Assembly (NCBI GenBank): GCA_955651735.1
Contig: CATPAM010000395.1
Span: 1 to 8,216, forward strand
DNA from: Candidatus Acidiferrales bacterium
GTDB taxonomy: Bacteria; Acidobacteriota; Terriglobia; Acidiferrales; UBA7541
DNA length: 8,216 bases
Direction: 5' to 3'
The notes beneath the pieces were generated by a model that was not told the DNA's origin, did no database searches, and saw only the letters and a program-made list of their open reading frames with translations. The translations under genes were made by a program, and so were the position numbers. This document shows, piece by piece, positions 1-6,469 of this stretch; the stretch's first letter is position 1; every line of letters starts with the position of its first letter.

Positions 1-1695
1 CTTCCGGTCCCGGACTTCAACACCGTGCCGCTCAAAAATTCCGACGACTTCACCATCGTCGGCCACGATCGCAAGCGCTTCGAGGCTGCCGCCAAGGTCA
101 CCGGAGCGGCTAAATTCGGCATCGATTCCCGCATGCCAGGCATGATGGAATACGCGGTCATTGCCCGCTGCCCAGTATTTGGCGGCAAGGTAGCGAAATT
201 TGACGCTGCCAAGGCCAAAACTGTTCCCGGCGTTCGCGATGTGATCTCCATCGACGCAGTTGGCCAAGGCGCCTTCACCTCTGGCGGAGTGGTTGTCCTC
301 GCGGATAATTCCTGGGCCGCGATCCAGGGCCGCAAAGCGCTGAATATTACCTGGGACGAAGGCCCCAACGCCGGCGAATCCAGCGAATCGCTGCGCAAGC
401 ACTTCATCGAAAATGCCGCCAAGCCGGGAAAAATCGTGCGCAACGAAGGCGATGCCGATGCCGCGCTGTCTGCGGCGTCGAAAAAAATAGAAGTGGCCTA
501 TGAGCTGCCGTTTGCGCCGCATGCCTGCATGGAGCCGATGAATTGCACCGTGCACATCCGGCCGGACGGCGCGGAAGCGTGGGTGCCCACGCAAGCGCCA
601 CAATGGGCGCAAGGAGTGATCGCGCAGGTATCCGGCCTTCCGCCGGAAAAAGTGGACGTACACACGACGCTGATGGGTGGCGGTTTTGGCCGGCGCTACC
701 AGGCCGACTTCGTGATGGAAGCCGCGCAAGTCGCCAAGGCGACCGGCAGACCGGTACAAGTTCTCTGGACGCGTGAAGACGACATGCAGCACGATTTCTA
801 TCGCCCTGCGTCGTATCACAAAATGCAAGGCGCCGTGGATGCGCAGGGCAAGCTCGCCGCCTGGAAACATTTTCAAAGCTCCACGTCCATCGCCGCCGTT
901 TGGGACAAAAACGGCAACGAAAAACCGGAAGCCAGCGAATTTGCCACCGCCGCCTTCATTCCCTACGAAACGCTGAATTTCCGTGTGGAGTACGCGCTCG
1001 CGCGTTCCGGCGTGCCGCGCGCCTGGTGGCGCTCGGTGGAGCATTCGAGCAGCGGCTTTGTGGTCGAAACGTTCGTCGACGAGTTGGCGGCAGCCGCTGG
1101 CGCTGATCCGTTGAAGTTCCGCCTGCAATTGATCGGCGACGCGCGTAAGATTCCCGACTTCACAAGTCCCAAGGCAAACAAGCCGCTCGATACCGCGCGG
1201 CTTAAGGGAGTTTTGCAGTTAGCCGCCGAAAAGGCGGAATGGGGCAAGCCGCTGCCCCAGGGCGTGGCGCGCGGCATCGCCGGGTATTATTCGTTTGAGT
1301 CCTACACCGCCGCCGTTGCCGAGGTGAGCGTGAAAAATGGAGCGGTGAACGTGCATCGTATCGTCTACGCCGTCGATTGCGGCCGGCCCGTCAATCCCAG
1401 CGGGGTTGTCGCGCAGGTGGAAAGCGCCGCCGTATACGCGCTATCCGCAATGATGAAAGACGCCATCACCATCGATCGCGGCCGCGTGCAACAAGCCAAC
1501 TTCAACGACTACGACATGCCGCGCATGAGCGAAATGCCCAAGATCGAAGTGCACTTGATCATGAGCAAGGAAGATCCGACCGGCATCGGGGAGCCCGGCT
1601 TGCCGGTAGTAGCCCCGGCCGTCGGCAACGCCGTCTTCGCCGCCACCGGCAAGCGCCTCCGCCGCCTCCCCATCCGCGCTGCAGACTTGGCGTAG
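1..1695 (+). CDS. Molybdopterin-binding subunit of a xanthine dehydrogenase-family enzyme (isoquinoline 1-oxidoreductase beta / aldehyde oxidase type), 5' partial
   Basis: The frame is open from the first base (reads LPVPDFNT before a GTG at 25) to TAG at 1693-1695, giving 564 visible residues. Family members of this type are usually a little over 700 residues, so the N-terminal part lies outside the window; the GTG at 25 is not the real start. Visible marks are VTGAAKFGID (the start of the hammerhead-like domain), HACMEPMNC (about 520-546), the cofactor-binding loop GGGFGRR (676-696) followed by FVMEAAQVAK and PVQVLWTREDDMQHDFYRP, and the C-terminal GIGEPGLPVVAPAVGNAV. The Glu of GEP (codon 1591-1593) matches the catalytic glutamate of molybdenum hydroxylases. 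Such proteins bind Mo-molybdopterin and hydroxylate N-heterocycles or oxidise aldehydes together with a small 2Fe-2S subunit, often encoded next door; that partner is not visible here. The substrate cannot be told from sequence. Family assignment is firm, exact enzyme open. Confidence 0.93.
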   Translation, partial: LPVPDFNTVPLKNSDDFTIVGHDRKRFEAAAKVTGAAKFGIDSRMPGMMEYAVIARCPVFGGKVAKFDAAKAKTVPGVRDVISIDAVGQGAFTSGGVVVLADNSWAAIQGRKALNITWDEGPNAGESSESLRKHFIENAAKPGKIVRNEGDADAALSAASKKIEVAYELPFAPHACMEPMNCTVHIRPDGAEAWVPTQAPQWAQGVIAQVSGLPPEKVDVHTTLMGGGFGRRYQADFVMEAAQVAKATGRPVQVLWTREDDMQHDFYRPASYHKMQGAVDAQGKLAAWKHFQSSTSIAAVWDKNGNEKPEASEFATAAFIPYETLNFRVEYALARSGVPRAWWRSVEHSSSGFVVETFVDELAAAAGADPLKFRLQLIGDARKIPDFTSPKANKPLDTARLKGVLQLAAEKAEWGKPLPQGVARGIAGYYSFESYTAAVAEVSVKNGAVNVHRIVYAVDCGRPVNPSGVVAQVESAAVYALSAMMKDAITIDRGRVQQANFNDYDMPRMSEMPKIEVHLIMSKEDPTGIGEPGLPVVAPAVGNAVFAATGKRLRRLPIRAADLA

Positions 1696-1723
1696 CGGAG
1701 CCCATCTCTGTTTCCCTTGTCGT

Positions 1724-1741
1724 GGCGCAGCATGCTGCGCC
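1724..1741. repeat. 18-bp perfect palindrome (possible terminator stem or dispersed palindromic repeat)
   Basis: GGCGCAGCATGCTGCGCC is identical to its reverse complement and lies 28 nt after the stop of the upstream gene. As RNA it would fold into a 7-bp stem closed by a CATG loop. No run of T follows, so it is not a classic intrinsic terminator. It could be a dispersed repeat or stabilise the 3' end of the upstream mRNA. Confidence 0.5.
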
Positions 1742-1759
1742 CAACTGGAACAGCGCAGC

Positions 1760-1876
1760 CTGTGCTCTTACGAGCATGCGTGCCCAGTACCTCAACGTCA
1801 CCTTCAAGCGAGCAGGTCTAGCTGGAGTCAGCTGAGATCCTGCGTTGTGGCACAAGCTTGAGCTGTGCTCTTACGA
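1760..1876 (+). repeat. Pair of 14-nt direct repeats (1760-1773 and 1863-1876)
   Basis: CTGTGCTCTTACGA occurs at 1760-1773 and again, identical, at 1863-1876, a period of 103 nt. Both copies lie in the gap before hpnB. Meaning unknown; they could be remnants of a duplicated repeat element or binding sites. Confidence 0.5.
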
Positions 1877-1975
1877 AGTGGGTCGCCGATCAGCGCTCCC
1901 CTCGGTGACGGACCGGCCAAGTTAACGTGCACAAGTGTCCTAGCCCTTGGCCGTCCATCCAATGCAAAATGGCCT

Positions 1976-3139
1976 GTGCAAATCACGCTTCTCGCAATCA
2001 GCTGCATCGCCCTGGCTATCTGGCTGTACATGGCCGTCGCCCGCGGCACCTTTTGGCGCCTCCGTGAATTCGACGACGACACCGCGAAGCACGAATCCCC
2101 GTGCGCCTGGCCGCCCGTCGTCGCCGTCATCCCCGCCCGCAATGAAGCCGCCACAATCGCGCAAACACTAGCAAGCCTGCTCAATCAAAACTATGCAGGC
2201 GATTTTTCCGTCGTCCTCGTCGACGATCACAGCGAAGACGCCACCGCGCAAATCGCGCAGCAAGCAGCCCGCGAGCTAAACGCCGAATCGCGCGTCAATA
2301 TTTGCACCGCGCCAGCACTTCCCCCCGGTTGGACCGGCAAGCTCTGGGCTTTGAACGAAGGTATCAGCCAAGCCACCCCCGCCGCGCCAACCTACTACTG
2401 GTTCACCGACGCGGATAGTGTCCACGCGGCGGACACTCTGCGCCGCCTCGTGTCGCGAGCGGAGCGCGACCACCTCGACCTCGCCTCCCTCATGGTCCTG
2501 CTGCAAGCCAAAACATTCCCCGAGCGTGCCCTAATCCCCGCCTTCCTATTCTTTTTCCTGAAGCTCTATCCGCCGCGTTGGATTGCCAGCCCGAAAGCAC
2601 GTACAGCCGGCGCCGCCGGCGGCTGCATCCTCCTGCGAAGCGAAGCTTTGCAGCGAATCGGGGGCTTCGCTGCCATCCGCCACGAAGTCATCGACGACTG
2701 CGCCCTGGCAAGCGCCGTAAAGCGCAGCGGCGGCCGCCTGTGGATGGGCCTGACCCGCGCCGGCATCAGCCTCCGTGCCTACACCACTTTCCGCGAAATC
2801 CGCGACCTGATCGCCCGCACCGCCTTCACCCAGCTCCGCTACTCCCCCCTGCTGCTCCTCAGCACGCTAGCCGCAATGTTCTTGACGTATCTAGCGCCCG
2901 TCGTGCTTCTCTTCGGGCAGCCCTCCGCACCGCGAATCCTAGGCGCCTGCGCTTGGCTACTAATGTCCCTCCTGTATCTTCCAACGATCAGCTTCTATGG
3001 CCTGTTCCCCGCATGGGCCGCAACCCTTCCGCTCTCCGCATTCTTCTACACATACGCCACATGTCTCTCCGCAGTCCGCTACTACCTCGGCCGCGGCGCC
3101 CAATGGAAAGGCCGCACCCAAGCGCACCGTTCGCGGTGA
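1976..3139 (+). CDS. hpnB: Hopanoid-associated family-2 glycosyltransferase HpnB
   Basis: From a GTG at 1976 the protein has 387 residues, the usual HpnB size, and starts directly in a membrane segment (about 1-20, ITLLAISCIALAIWLYMAVARGTFW), as family members do. The open frame reaches back to a GTG at 1865, but that extension is unlike the family. Neither start has a clear ribosome binding site. A GT-A domain follows: VVAVIPARNEA (about 48-58), VLVDDHSEDAT (80-90), LPPGWTGKLWALNEG (115-129), the DXD-type metal site in WFTDADS (142-148), LIPAFLFFFLKLYPPRW, AAGGCILLRSEAL, HEVIDDCALASAVKRSG (236-252) and TQLRYS (285-290). Three hydrophobic stretches (about 291-313, 320-345, 346-371) form the C-terminal membrane part. 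It ends in TGA. The family is tied to hopanoid gene clusters and thought to transfer sugar to hopanoid or polar lipid acceptors at the cytoplasmic membrane; its reaction is poorly defined. No squalene-hopene cyclase or other hpn gene is in view. Confidence 0.88.
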   Translation: MQITLLAISCIALAIWLYMAVARGTFWRLREFDDDTAKHESPCAWPPVVAVIPARNEAATIAQTLASLLNQNYAGDFSVVLVDDHSEDATAQIAQQAARELNAESRVNICTAPALPPGWTGKLWALNEGISQATPAAPTYYWFTDADSVHAADTLRRLVSRAERDHLDLASLMVLLQAKTFPERALIPAFLFFFLKLYPPRWIASPKARTAGAAGGCILLRSEALQRIGGFAAIRHEVIDDCALASAVKRSGGRLWMGLTRAGISLRAYTTFREIRDLIARTAFTQLRYSPLLLLSTLAAMFLTYLAPVVLLFGQPSAPRILGACAWLLMSLLYLPTISFYGLFPAWAATLPLSAFFYTYATCLSAVRYYLGRGAQWKGRTQAHRSR

Positions 3140-3463
3140 GCTATCCAGTACCCGTGGAATTTCAGGGACAGTGCAAATTGTCGTTTAGGTAGACTATTCC
3201 TGTAAAATCGTGCGCTTTGCACAGACAGAATCTCCCTAACTTCTTTAGAATCAGCACTTGGGAAAGGGTATCAAAACAGTTTAACTATTTTCAGAATTAA
3301 CACTTATGGAAAATCTGGGGGAAGGGGCCCCACCCGACACAGGAGCGTCCAAGCTACCAGTGGAAAAATTGATACTTTGCTCGACCGCATCGAAATTTGC
3401 TACTCTTGAGAAGCTAGGTACAGGGCTGTATCCCGAATTCAGGGAACGGTACCGGAGGCCATC
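3140..3463 (+). other. Gene-free leader region upstream of panB, less GC-rich than its surroundings
   Basis: This 324-nt stretch is visibly richer in A and T than the flanking genes and has no credible reading frame. It holds a possible promoter (3377-3406), a possible second weak promoter (TTGTCG at 3178-3183 with TGTAAA at 3201-3206), a near-identical 13-nt pair (AGAATCAGCACTT at 3247-3259 and AGAATTAACACTT at 3293-3305), a 7-nt inverted pair (GTGCAAA at 3171-3177, TTTGCAC at 3216-3222) and GGGGCCCC near 3325. The composition fits a regulatory region for the pan operon. No known riboswitch was recognised and no strong terminator for hpnB was seen. Confidence 0.5.
3377..3406 (+). promoter_or_regulatory. 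Possible sigma-70-type promoter for the panB operon
   Basis: TTGCTC (3377-3382) and TACTCT (3401-3406) are separated by 18 nt and lie 58 nt upstream of the panB start. Both boxes are imperfect matches to the consensus, so this is only a candidate. Confidence 0.25.
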
Positions 3464-4357
3464 ATGAGTGCTGTCCCCAATGCGGGCAACGGCAAAATCA
3501 CCGTGCCCGAGCTTCTACAGCGCAAGACTTCTGCTGCAAATTCCTCATCCGATTCCAAAAAGATTGCCTGTCTGACGGCCTATGACTATCCGACTGCGCG
3601 CTTGCTCGACGAAGCCGGCGTCGACGTCATCCTTGTCGGCGATTCGGTGGCTATGGTCGCCCTCGGTTACGAGAGCACATTGCCCGTGACCCTTGACGAG
3701 ATGATCCATCACGCTCGAGCCGTGCGCCGCGGAACCAAGCACGCGCTTTTCGTCGCCGACATGCCCTTCGGCAGCTACCACTCCGACACCGCCGAATCCC
3801 TGCGCAACGCCGTGCGCTTCGTAAAAGAAGCCGGCGTCGAAGCCGTCAAGGTCGAAGGCGGCGAGCGCCGCCTTGAACTAATCGCGCGCCTTACCGAAGC
3901 GGAAATTCCCGTGATGGGCCACGTCGGCCTGACGCCGCAATCCGTCAACGCGCTCGGCGGCTACCGCGTGCAAGGCAAGACCACCGCCTCCGCCGAGCAG
4001 TTGCTGCGCGACGCCCGCGCCGTGGAAGCCGCCGGAGCCTTCGCCGTCGTGCTCGAAGCCGTGCCCCGCGAGCTCGCCGCGCAAATCACCCGCGAGCTGC
4101 GCATTCCCACCATCGGCATCGGCGCCGGCCCCGATTGCGACGGCCAAATCCTCGTCGTCCACGATCTGCTCGGCCTCACCTTCGACCAGACGCCCAAATT
4201 TGCGCGCAAGTACGCCAACGTCGGCGAAGTCATTTCCAACGCCGTGCGCGGTTATTGCCAAGACGTGCGCAGCGGCAACTTCCCGTCGGACAGCGAGTCC
4301 TATCATTCGGGCAAGACCGTGAAGGACGACAAACCGGTTCGCATTTCCATTTGCTAG
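3464..4357 (+). CDS. panB: 3-methyl-2-oxobutanoate hydroxymethyltransferase (ketopantoate hydroxymethyltransferase)
   Basis: The protein has 297 residues (the E. coli enzyme is 264), the extra length being a polar N-terminal lead of about 30 residues and a charged tail after YHS. GGAGG at 3454-3458, 5 nt before the ATG, supports the start. PanB transfers a hydroxymethyl group from 5,10-methylene-tetrahydrofolate to 2-oxoisovalerate, giving ketopantoate, the first committed step to pantothenate, in the cytoplasm. The TIM-barrel motifs are intact: KIACLTAYDYPTARLLDEAGVD (33-54), ILVGDS with Mg ligand Asp60, FVADMPFGSY with Mg ligand Asp99, VKVEGG (Lys129, Glu131), PVMGHVGLTPQSV (149-161), GYRVQGKT (166-173), VLEAVP with catalytic-type Glu198, and TIGIGAGPDCDGQILVVHDLLG (216-237). 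It leads a tight cluster with a DinB-family gene (50-nt gap) and panC, which suggests one transcript. Identification is secure. Confidence 0.98.
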   Translation: MSAVPNAGNGKITVPELLQRKTSAANSSSDSKKIACLTAYDYPTARLLDEAGVDVILVGDSVAMVALGYESTLPVTLDEMIHHARAVRRGTKHALFVADMPFGSYHSDTAESLRNAVRFVKEAGVEAVKVEGGERRLELIARLTEAEIPVMGHVGLTPQSVNALGGYRVQGKTTASAEQLLRDARAVEAAGAFAVVLEAVPRELAAQITRELRIPTIGIGAGPDCDGQILVVHDLLGLTFDQTPKFARKYANVGEVISNAVRGYCQDVRSGNFPSDSESYHSGKTVKDDKPVRISIC

Positions 4358-4407
4358 GTCGCGCAACAAAAGTTCGCGACAAGAAATCCATTCGACGAGG
4401 GAATGCC

Positions 4408-4917
4408 ATGTCTCCGGAAGAAATTCGCCTGCTCTACGATTACAACGCCTGGGCCAATCGCCGCTCGCTGACCGCCGCCGCCGCGCTCACCCCTGAGCAA
4501 TTCACCAAGCCCATGGGCTCCAGCTTTCCGTCCGTCCGTGACACGCTGGCGCACATCTTCGGCGCCGAATGGATTTGGCTCGAGCGCTTCCAGGGCCGCT
4601 CCCCCTCTTCGCTCCCGGACACCACGCAATATCCCGACGTCGCCACCCTCGGCGAGCGGTGGGGCGAATTCGAGCCGCGCCTCCTCAATTTCGTTCGCAC
4701 CCTGACCCCAAGCGATCTCGATCACGTAATGGAATACAAAACGCTAAAGTTCGGCGTCTACAGCAACCCGCTCTGGCAATCCATGCAGCACCTTGTCAAT
4801 CACGGAACCTACCATCGCGGCCAAGTCACCACGCTGCTTCGTCAGCTCGGCGCGCCGGCAATCCTGACCGATCTGATGCATTTCTATCGCGAGCGCTCCG
4901 TCGCCGCGAAAGCCTAG
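4408..4917 (+). CDS. DinB-family (DinB/YfiT superfamily) metalloprotein
   Basis: The gene encodes 169 residues from ATG 4408, with GAGGG at 4397-4401 as a well-spaced ribosome binding site. The frame is open further upstream inside panB, but that part is a shadow of panB codons. The family is a four-helix bundle carrying a metal through three histidines. Here they are probably His49 (TLAHIFGAEWIWLERF) and His132 and His136 in HLVNHGTYHRGQVTTLLRQLG, the family's most typical motif. The N-terminus, LLYDYNAWANRR, is also characteristic. Known relatives include DNA-damage-induced proteins and thiol-dependent transferases, so the substrate cannot be predicted. It lies between panB and panC, 50 nt after one and 20 nt before the other, and must be co-transcribed with them if they form an operon. 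Whether it serves coenzyme A synthesis is unknown. Family call firm, function unknown. Confidence 0.93.
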   Translation: MSPEEIRLLYDYNAWANRRSLTAAAALTPEQFTKPMGSSFPSVRDTLAHIFGAEWIWLERFQGRSPSSLPDTTQYPDVATLGERWGEFEPRLLNFVRTLTPSDLDHVMEYKTLKFGVYSNPLWQSMQHLVNHGTYHRGQVTTLLRQLGAPAILTDLMHFYRERSVAAKA

Positions 4918-4937
4918 CTCTCGTCCCGCCGCCCATC

Positions 4938-5816
4938 GTGGAGACAATCCGAACCATCGCCTGGATGAAAGAGTCAGCGCGGCAAGCCCGTGCCGAAAGC
5001 CGCATCATCGGCTTCGTCCCCACCATGGGCGCGTTGCACGCCGGCCACACCGCCCTGGCGCAGCGCGCGAAACAGCAATGCGCGCCCGTGGTTGCCTCAA
5101 TTTTCGTGAACCCGAAACAGTTTGGACCCAACGAGGACTTCACCAAATATCCCCGCACACTCGAAGCAGATTGCGAGAAATTTTCCGCCGCCGGCGTCGA
5201 CGCCCTCTTCCTGCCCGCCGCCGCCGAAATTTATCCCAGCGGCTTCCGCACCTACGTCACCGTCGAGGGCCTGAGCGACCGTCTCGAAGGCCGCTCGCGC
5301 CCAGGCCATTTCCGCGGAGTCGCCACCGTGGTGCTCAAGCTCCTCGAAATCGTGCAGCCAAATTTTGCCTATTTCGGCCGCAAAGACGCACAGCAAGTCC
5401 GCATCATCTCGCAGATGGCCCGCGACCTGAATCTCGACACCGAAATCGTCGTCTCCCCGATTGTCCGCGAACCGGATGGCCTCGCGCTCTCTTCTCGCAA
5501 CGCGTATCTGAATCCCGACGAGCGCCGCGCCGCCATCGTTTTGCATCGCGCGCTCGAAGCCGCTCGTGCCGAGCTGACCGCCGGCGTGCGCGACTCGCTG
5601 CATTTGCAATCGATAATCCGCCGCGCGTTGCAAGCCGAGCCCCTCGCCGCCGTCGACTACGCCGAAATCGTCGACGCCGACGCCTTCGAGCCCGTCACCC
5701 GCATCGCGCGCCCCTGCTACGCTCTCCTCGCCGTTTTCATCGGCAAAACCCGCCTCATCGACAACCTGTACATCGAGCCGGTTGGCGATTCCGGCGAACT
5801 CGCCTACCATCTATAG
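4938..5816 (+). CDS. panC: Pantothenate synthetase (pantoate--beta-alanine ligase)
   Basis: With the GTG at 4938 as start the protein has 292 residues (E. coli 283) and begins METIRTIAWMKESAR, matching the usual PanC opening. The frame is open far upstream, through the DinB gene, but that sequence is a shadow. No clear Shine-Dalgarno precedes the GTG, so translation may depend on coupling to the DinB gene ending 20 nt before. PanC joins pantoate and beta-alanine with ATP, through a pantoyl-adenylate, to make pantothenate. Motifs in order: GFVPTMGALHAGH (25-37) with the nucleotide-binding HxGH, SIFVNPKQFGPNEDFTKYPRT (54-74), GRSRPGHFRGVATVVLKL (118-135), YFGRKDAQQ (145-153), and REPDGLALSSRNAYL (177-191), whose SSRN corresponds to the KMSKS-type loop. 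The C-terminal domain runs through VDYAEIVD and LIDNLYIEP. All key residues appear intact. panD, for beta-alanine supply, is not in the window. Confidence 0.97.
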   Translation: METIRTIAWMKESARQARAESRIIGFVPTMGALHAGHTALAQRAKQQCAPVVASIFVNPKQFGPNEDFTKYPRTLEADCEKFSAAGVDALFLPAAAEIYPSGFRTYVTVEGLSDRLEGRSRPGHFRGVATVVLKLLEIVQPNFAYFGRKDAQQVRIISQMARDLNLDTEIVVSPIVREPDGLALSSRNAYLNPDERRAAIVLHRALEAARAELTAGVRDSLHLQSIIRRALQAEPLAAVDYAEIVDADAFEPVTRIARPCYALLAVFIGKTRLIDNLYIEPVGDSGELAYHL

Positions 5817-5820
5817 TTAC

Positions 5821-5845
5821 TGCGATGCTTCGGCAGAGCATCGCA
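5821..5845 (+). terminator. Stem-loop just after panC (possible terminator or mRNA 3'-end structure)
   Basis: TGCGATGCT (5821-5829) and AGCATCGCA (5837-5845) are perfectly complementary, giving a 9-bp stem with a 7-nt loop, starting 4 nt after the panC stop. CCCCTGATTCTC follows instead of a T run, so Rho-independent termination would be weak. It may mark the end of the pan operon, protect its 3' end, or be a dispersed palindromic repeat. Confidence 0.45.
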
Positions 5846-5891
5846 CCCCTGATTCTCGGTGAAGTACGCAAATCATCTGGAGGTGACGGAG

Positions 5892-6464
5892 ATGAATTTT
5901 CGCACGCGCTTTTCTGTGTCGCTAATCGCCCTTTGCTTTTCCCTTGCAACTCTCGCCCACGCCACAACCTCGATTCCGGCGGGCACCGCCATCACCGTCA
6001 CCATCGACCAGTCCATCAGCTCGAAAACCGCGCAGGTTGGCCAGGGCCTTGTGGCCACAGTGGCGCACGACATCACGGTCGACGGCAAAGTGGTCATCCC
6101 CAGAGGCTCGCACGCCAAGCTGGTCGTTAGCAGTGTGCAAGCCTCCGGCCGGCTTTCCACTCCCGCAAAAGTTTATCTGCGGCTCAAGAGCGTTGAGGTT
6201 CACGGCAAGACGTACACGGTCGCGACCAGCTCCGGCGGCAAAACCATGGGTGGCAAAGGCAAGCGGGACGCCGGATTCATCGGAGGCGGAGCAGGCGCAT
6301 TGATCGGTGGACTCGCCGGCGGCGGCAAAGGCGCGGCAATCGGTGCAGTGGCCGGGGCTGGAGCCGGCACGGCGGGCGCCGCGGCCACCGGAAAGAAAGA
6401 AGTCGAGTTCCCCGGCGAGACGCGGCTAAGCTTTACAACTCGCGCCCCGGTCACCATCAACTAA
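5892..6464 (+). CDS. Secreted or outer-membrane-associated protein with a glycine-zipper segment, function unknown
   Basis: The protein has 190 residues from ATG 5892, with GGAGG at 5879-5883 eight nt upstream. An upstream in-frame GTG is less likely because it would bury the signal peptide. Residues 1-24 (MNFRTRFSVSLIALCFSLATLAHA) form a typical Sec signal with probable cleavage after AHA, so the protein leaves the cytoplasm. Residues 27-110 look beta-rich: IPAGTAITVTIDQSISSKTAQVGQ, DGKVVIPRGSHAKLVV, VYLRLKSVEVHGKTY; the 'IPAGT...IPRGS' pattern faintly recalls the VirB10/TrbI outer-membrane domain, but I would not assign it there. Residues 128-168 are a glycine-zipper-like membrane stretch (GFIGGGAGALIGGLAGGG and on), as in bacterial outer-membrane lipoproteins and 17-kDa-antigen-like proteins. 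The tail (EVEFPGETRLSFTTRAPVTI) returns to strand-like sequence. No lipobox cysteine is present. Its 3' end faces the peroxiredoxin gene with only 5 nt between stops. Confidence 0.85.
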   Translation: MNFRTRFSVSLIALCFSLATLAHATTSIPAGTAITVTIDQSISSKTAQVGQGLVATVAHDITVDGKVVIPRGSHAKLVVSSVQASGRLSTPAKVYLRLKSVEVHGKTYTVATSSGGKTMGGKGKRDAGFIGGGAGALIGGLAGGGKGAAIGAVAGAGAGTAGAAATGKKEVEFPGETRLSFTTRAPVTIN

Positions 6465-6469
6465 ATGTT

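Larger units (their letters stand above)
1696..1975. other. Intergenic region between the molybdenum hydroxylase gene and hpnB
   Basis: I find no gene here. It contains an 18-bp perfect palindrome (1724-1741) and two copies of a 14-nt direct repeat (1760-1773 and 1863-1876). The hpnB frame stays open upstream as far as a GTG at 1865, but residues encoded by 1865-1975 do not resemble the start of HpnB proteins, so I treat that part as non-coding. No convincing promoter or T-run terminator was seen. Confidence 0.55.

Noticed and set aside
1865..1975. N-terminal extension of HpnB from the GTG at 1865
   Set aside because: It would add 37 residues ahead of the first membrane segment with no resemblance to HpnB N-termini, no ribosome binding site, and overlap with the second copy of the 14-nt repeat.
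4135..4407. Upstream extension of the DinB frame into panB
   Set aside because: The extension is an Arg/Pro-rich shadow of panB codons, while ATG 4408 has a good ribosome binding site and the expected family N-terminus.
4569..4937. Upstream extension of the panC frame through the DinB gene
   Set aside because: The sequence is a shadow of DinB codons; PanC homology begins right at the GTG at 4938.
5097..5810. Minus-strand 237-codon frame opposite panC
   Set aside because: panC is unambiguous on the plus strand; the antisense frame has low-complexity, Gly/Asp-rich shadow composition and no recognisable domain.
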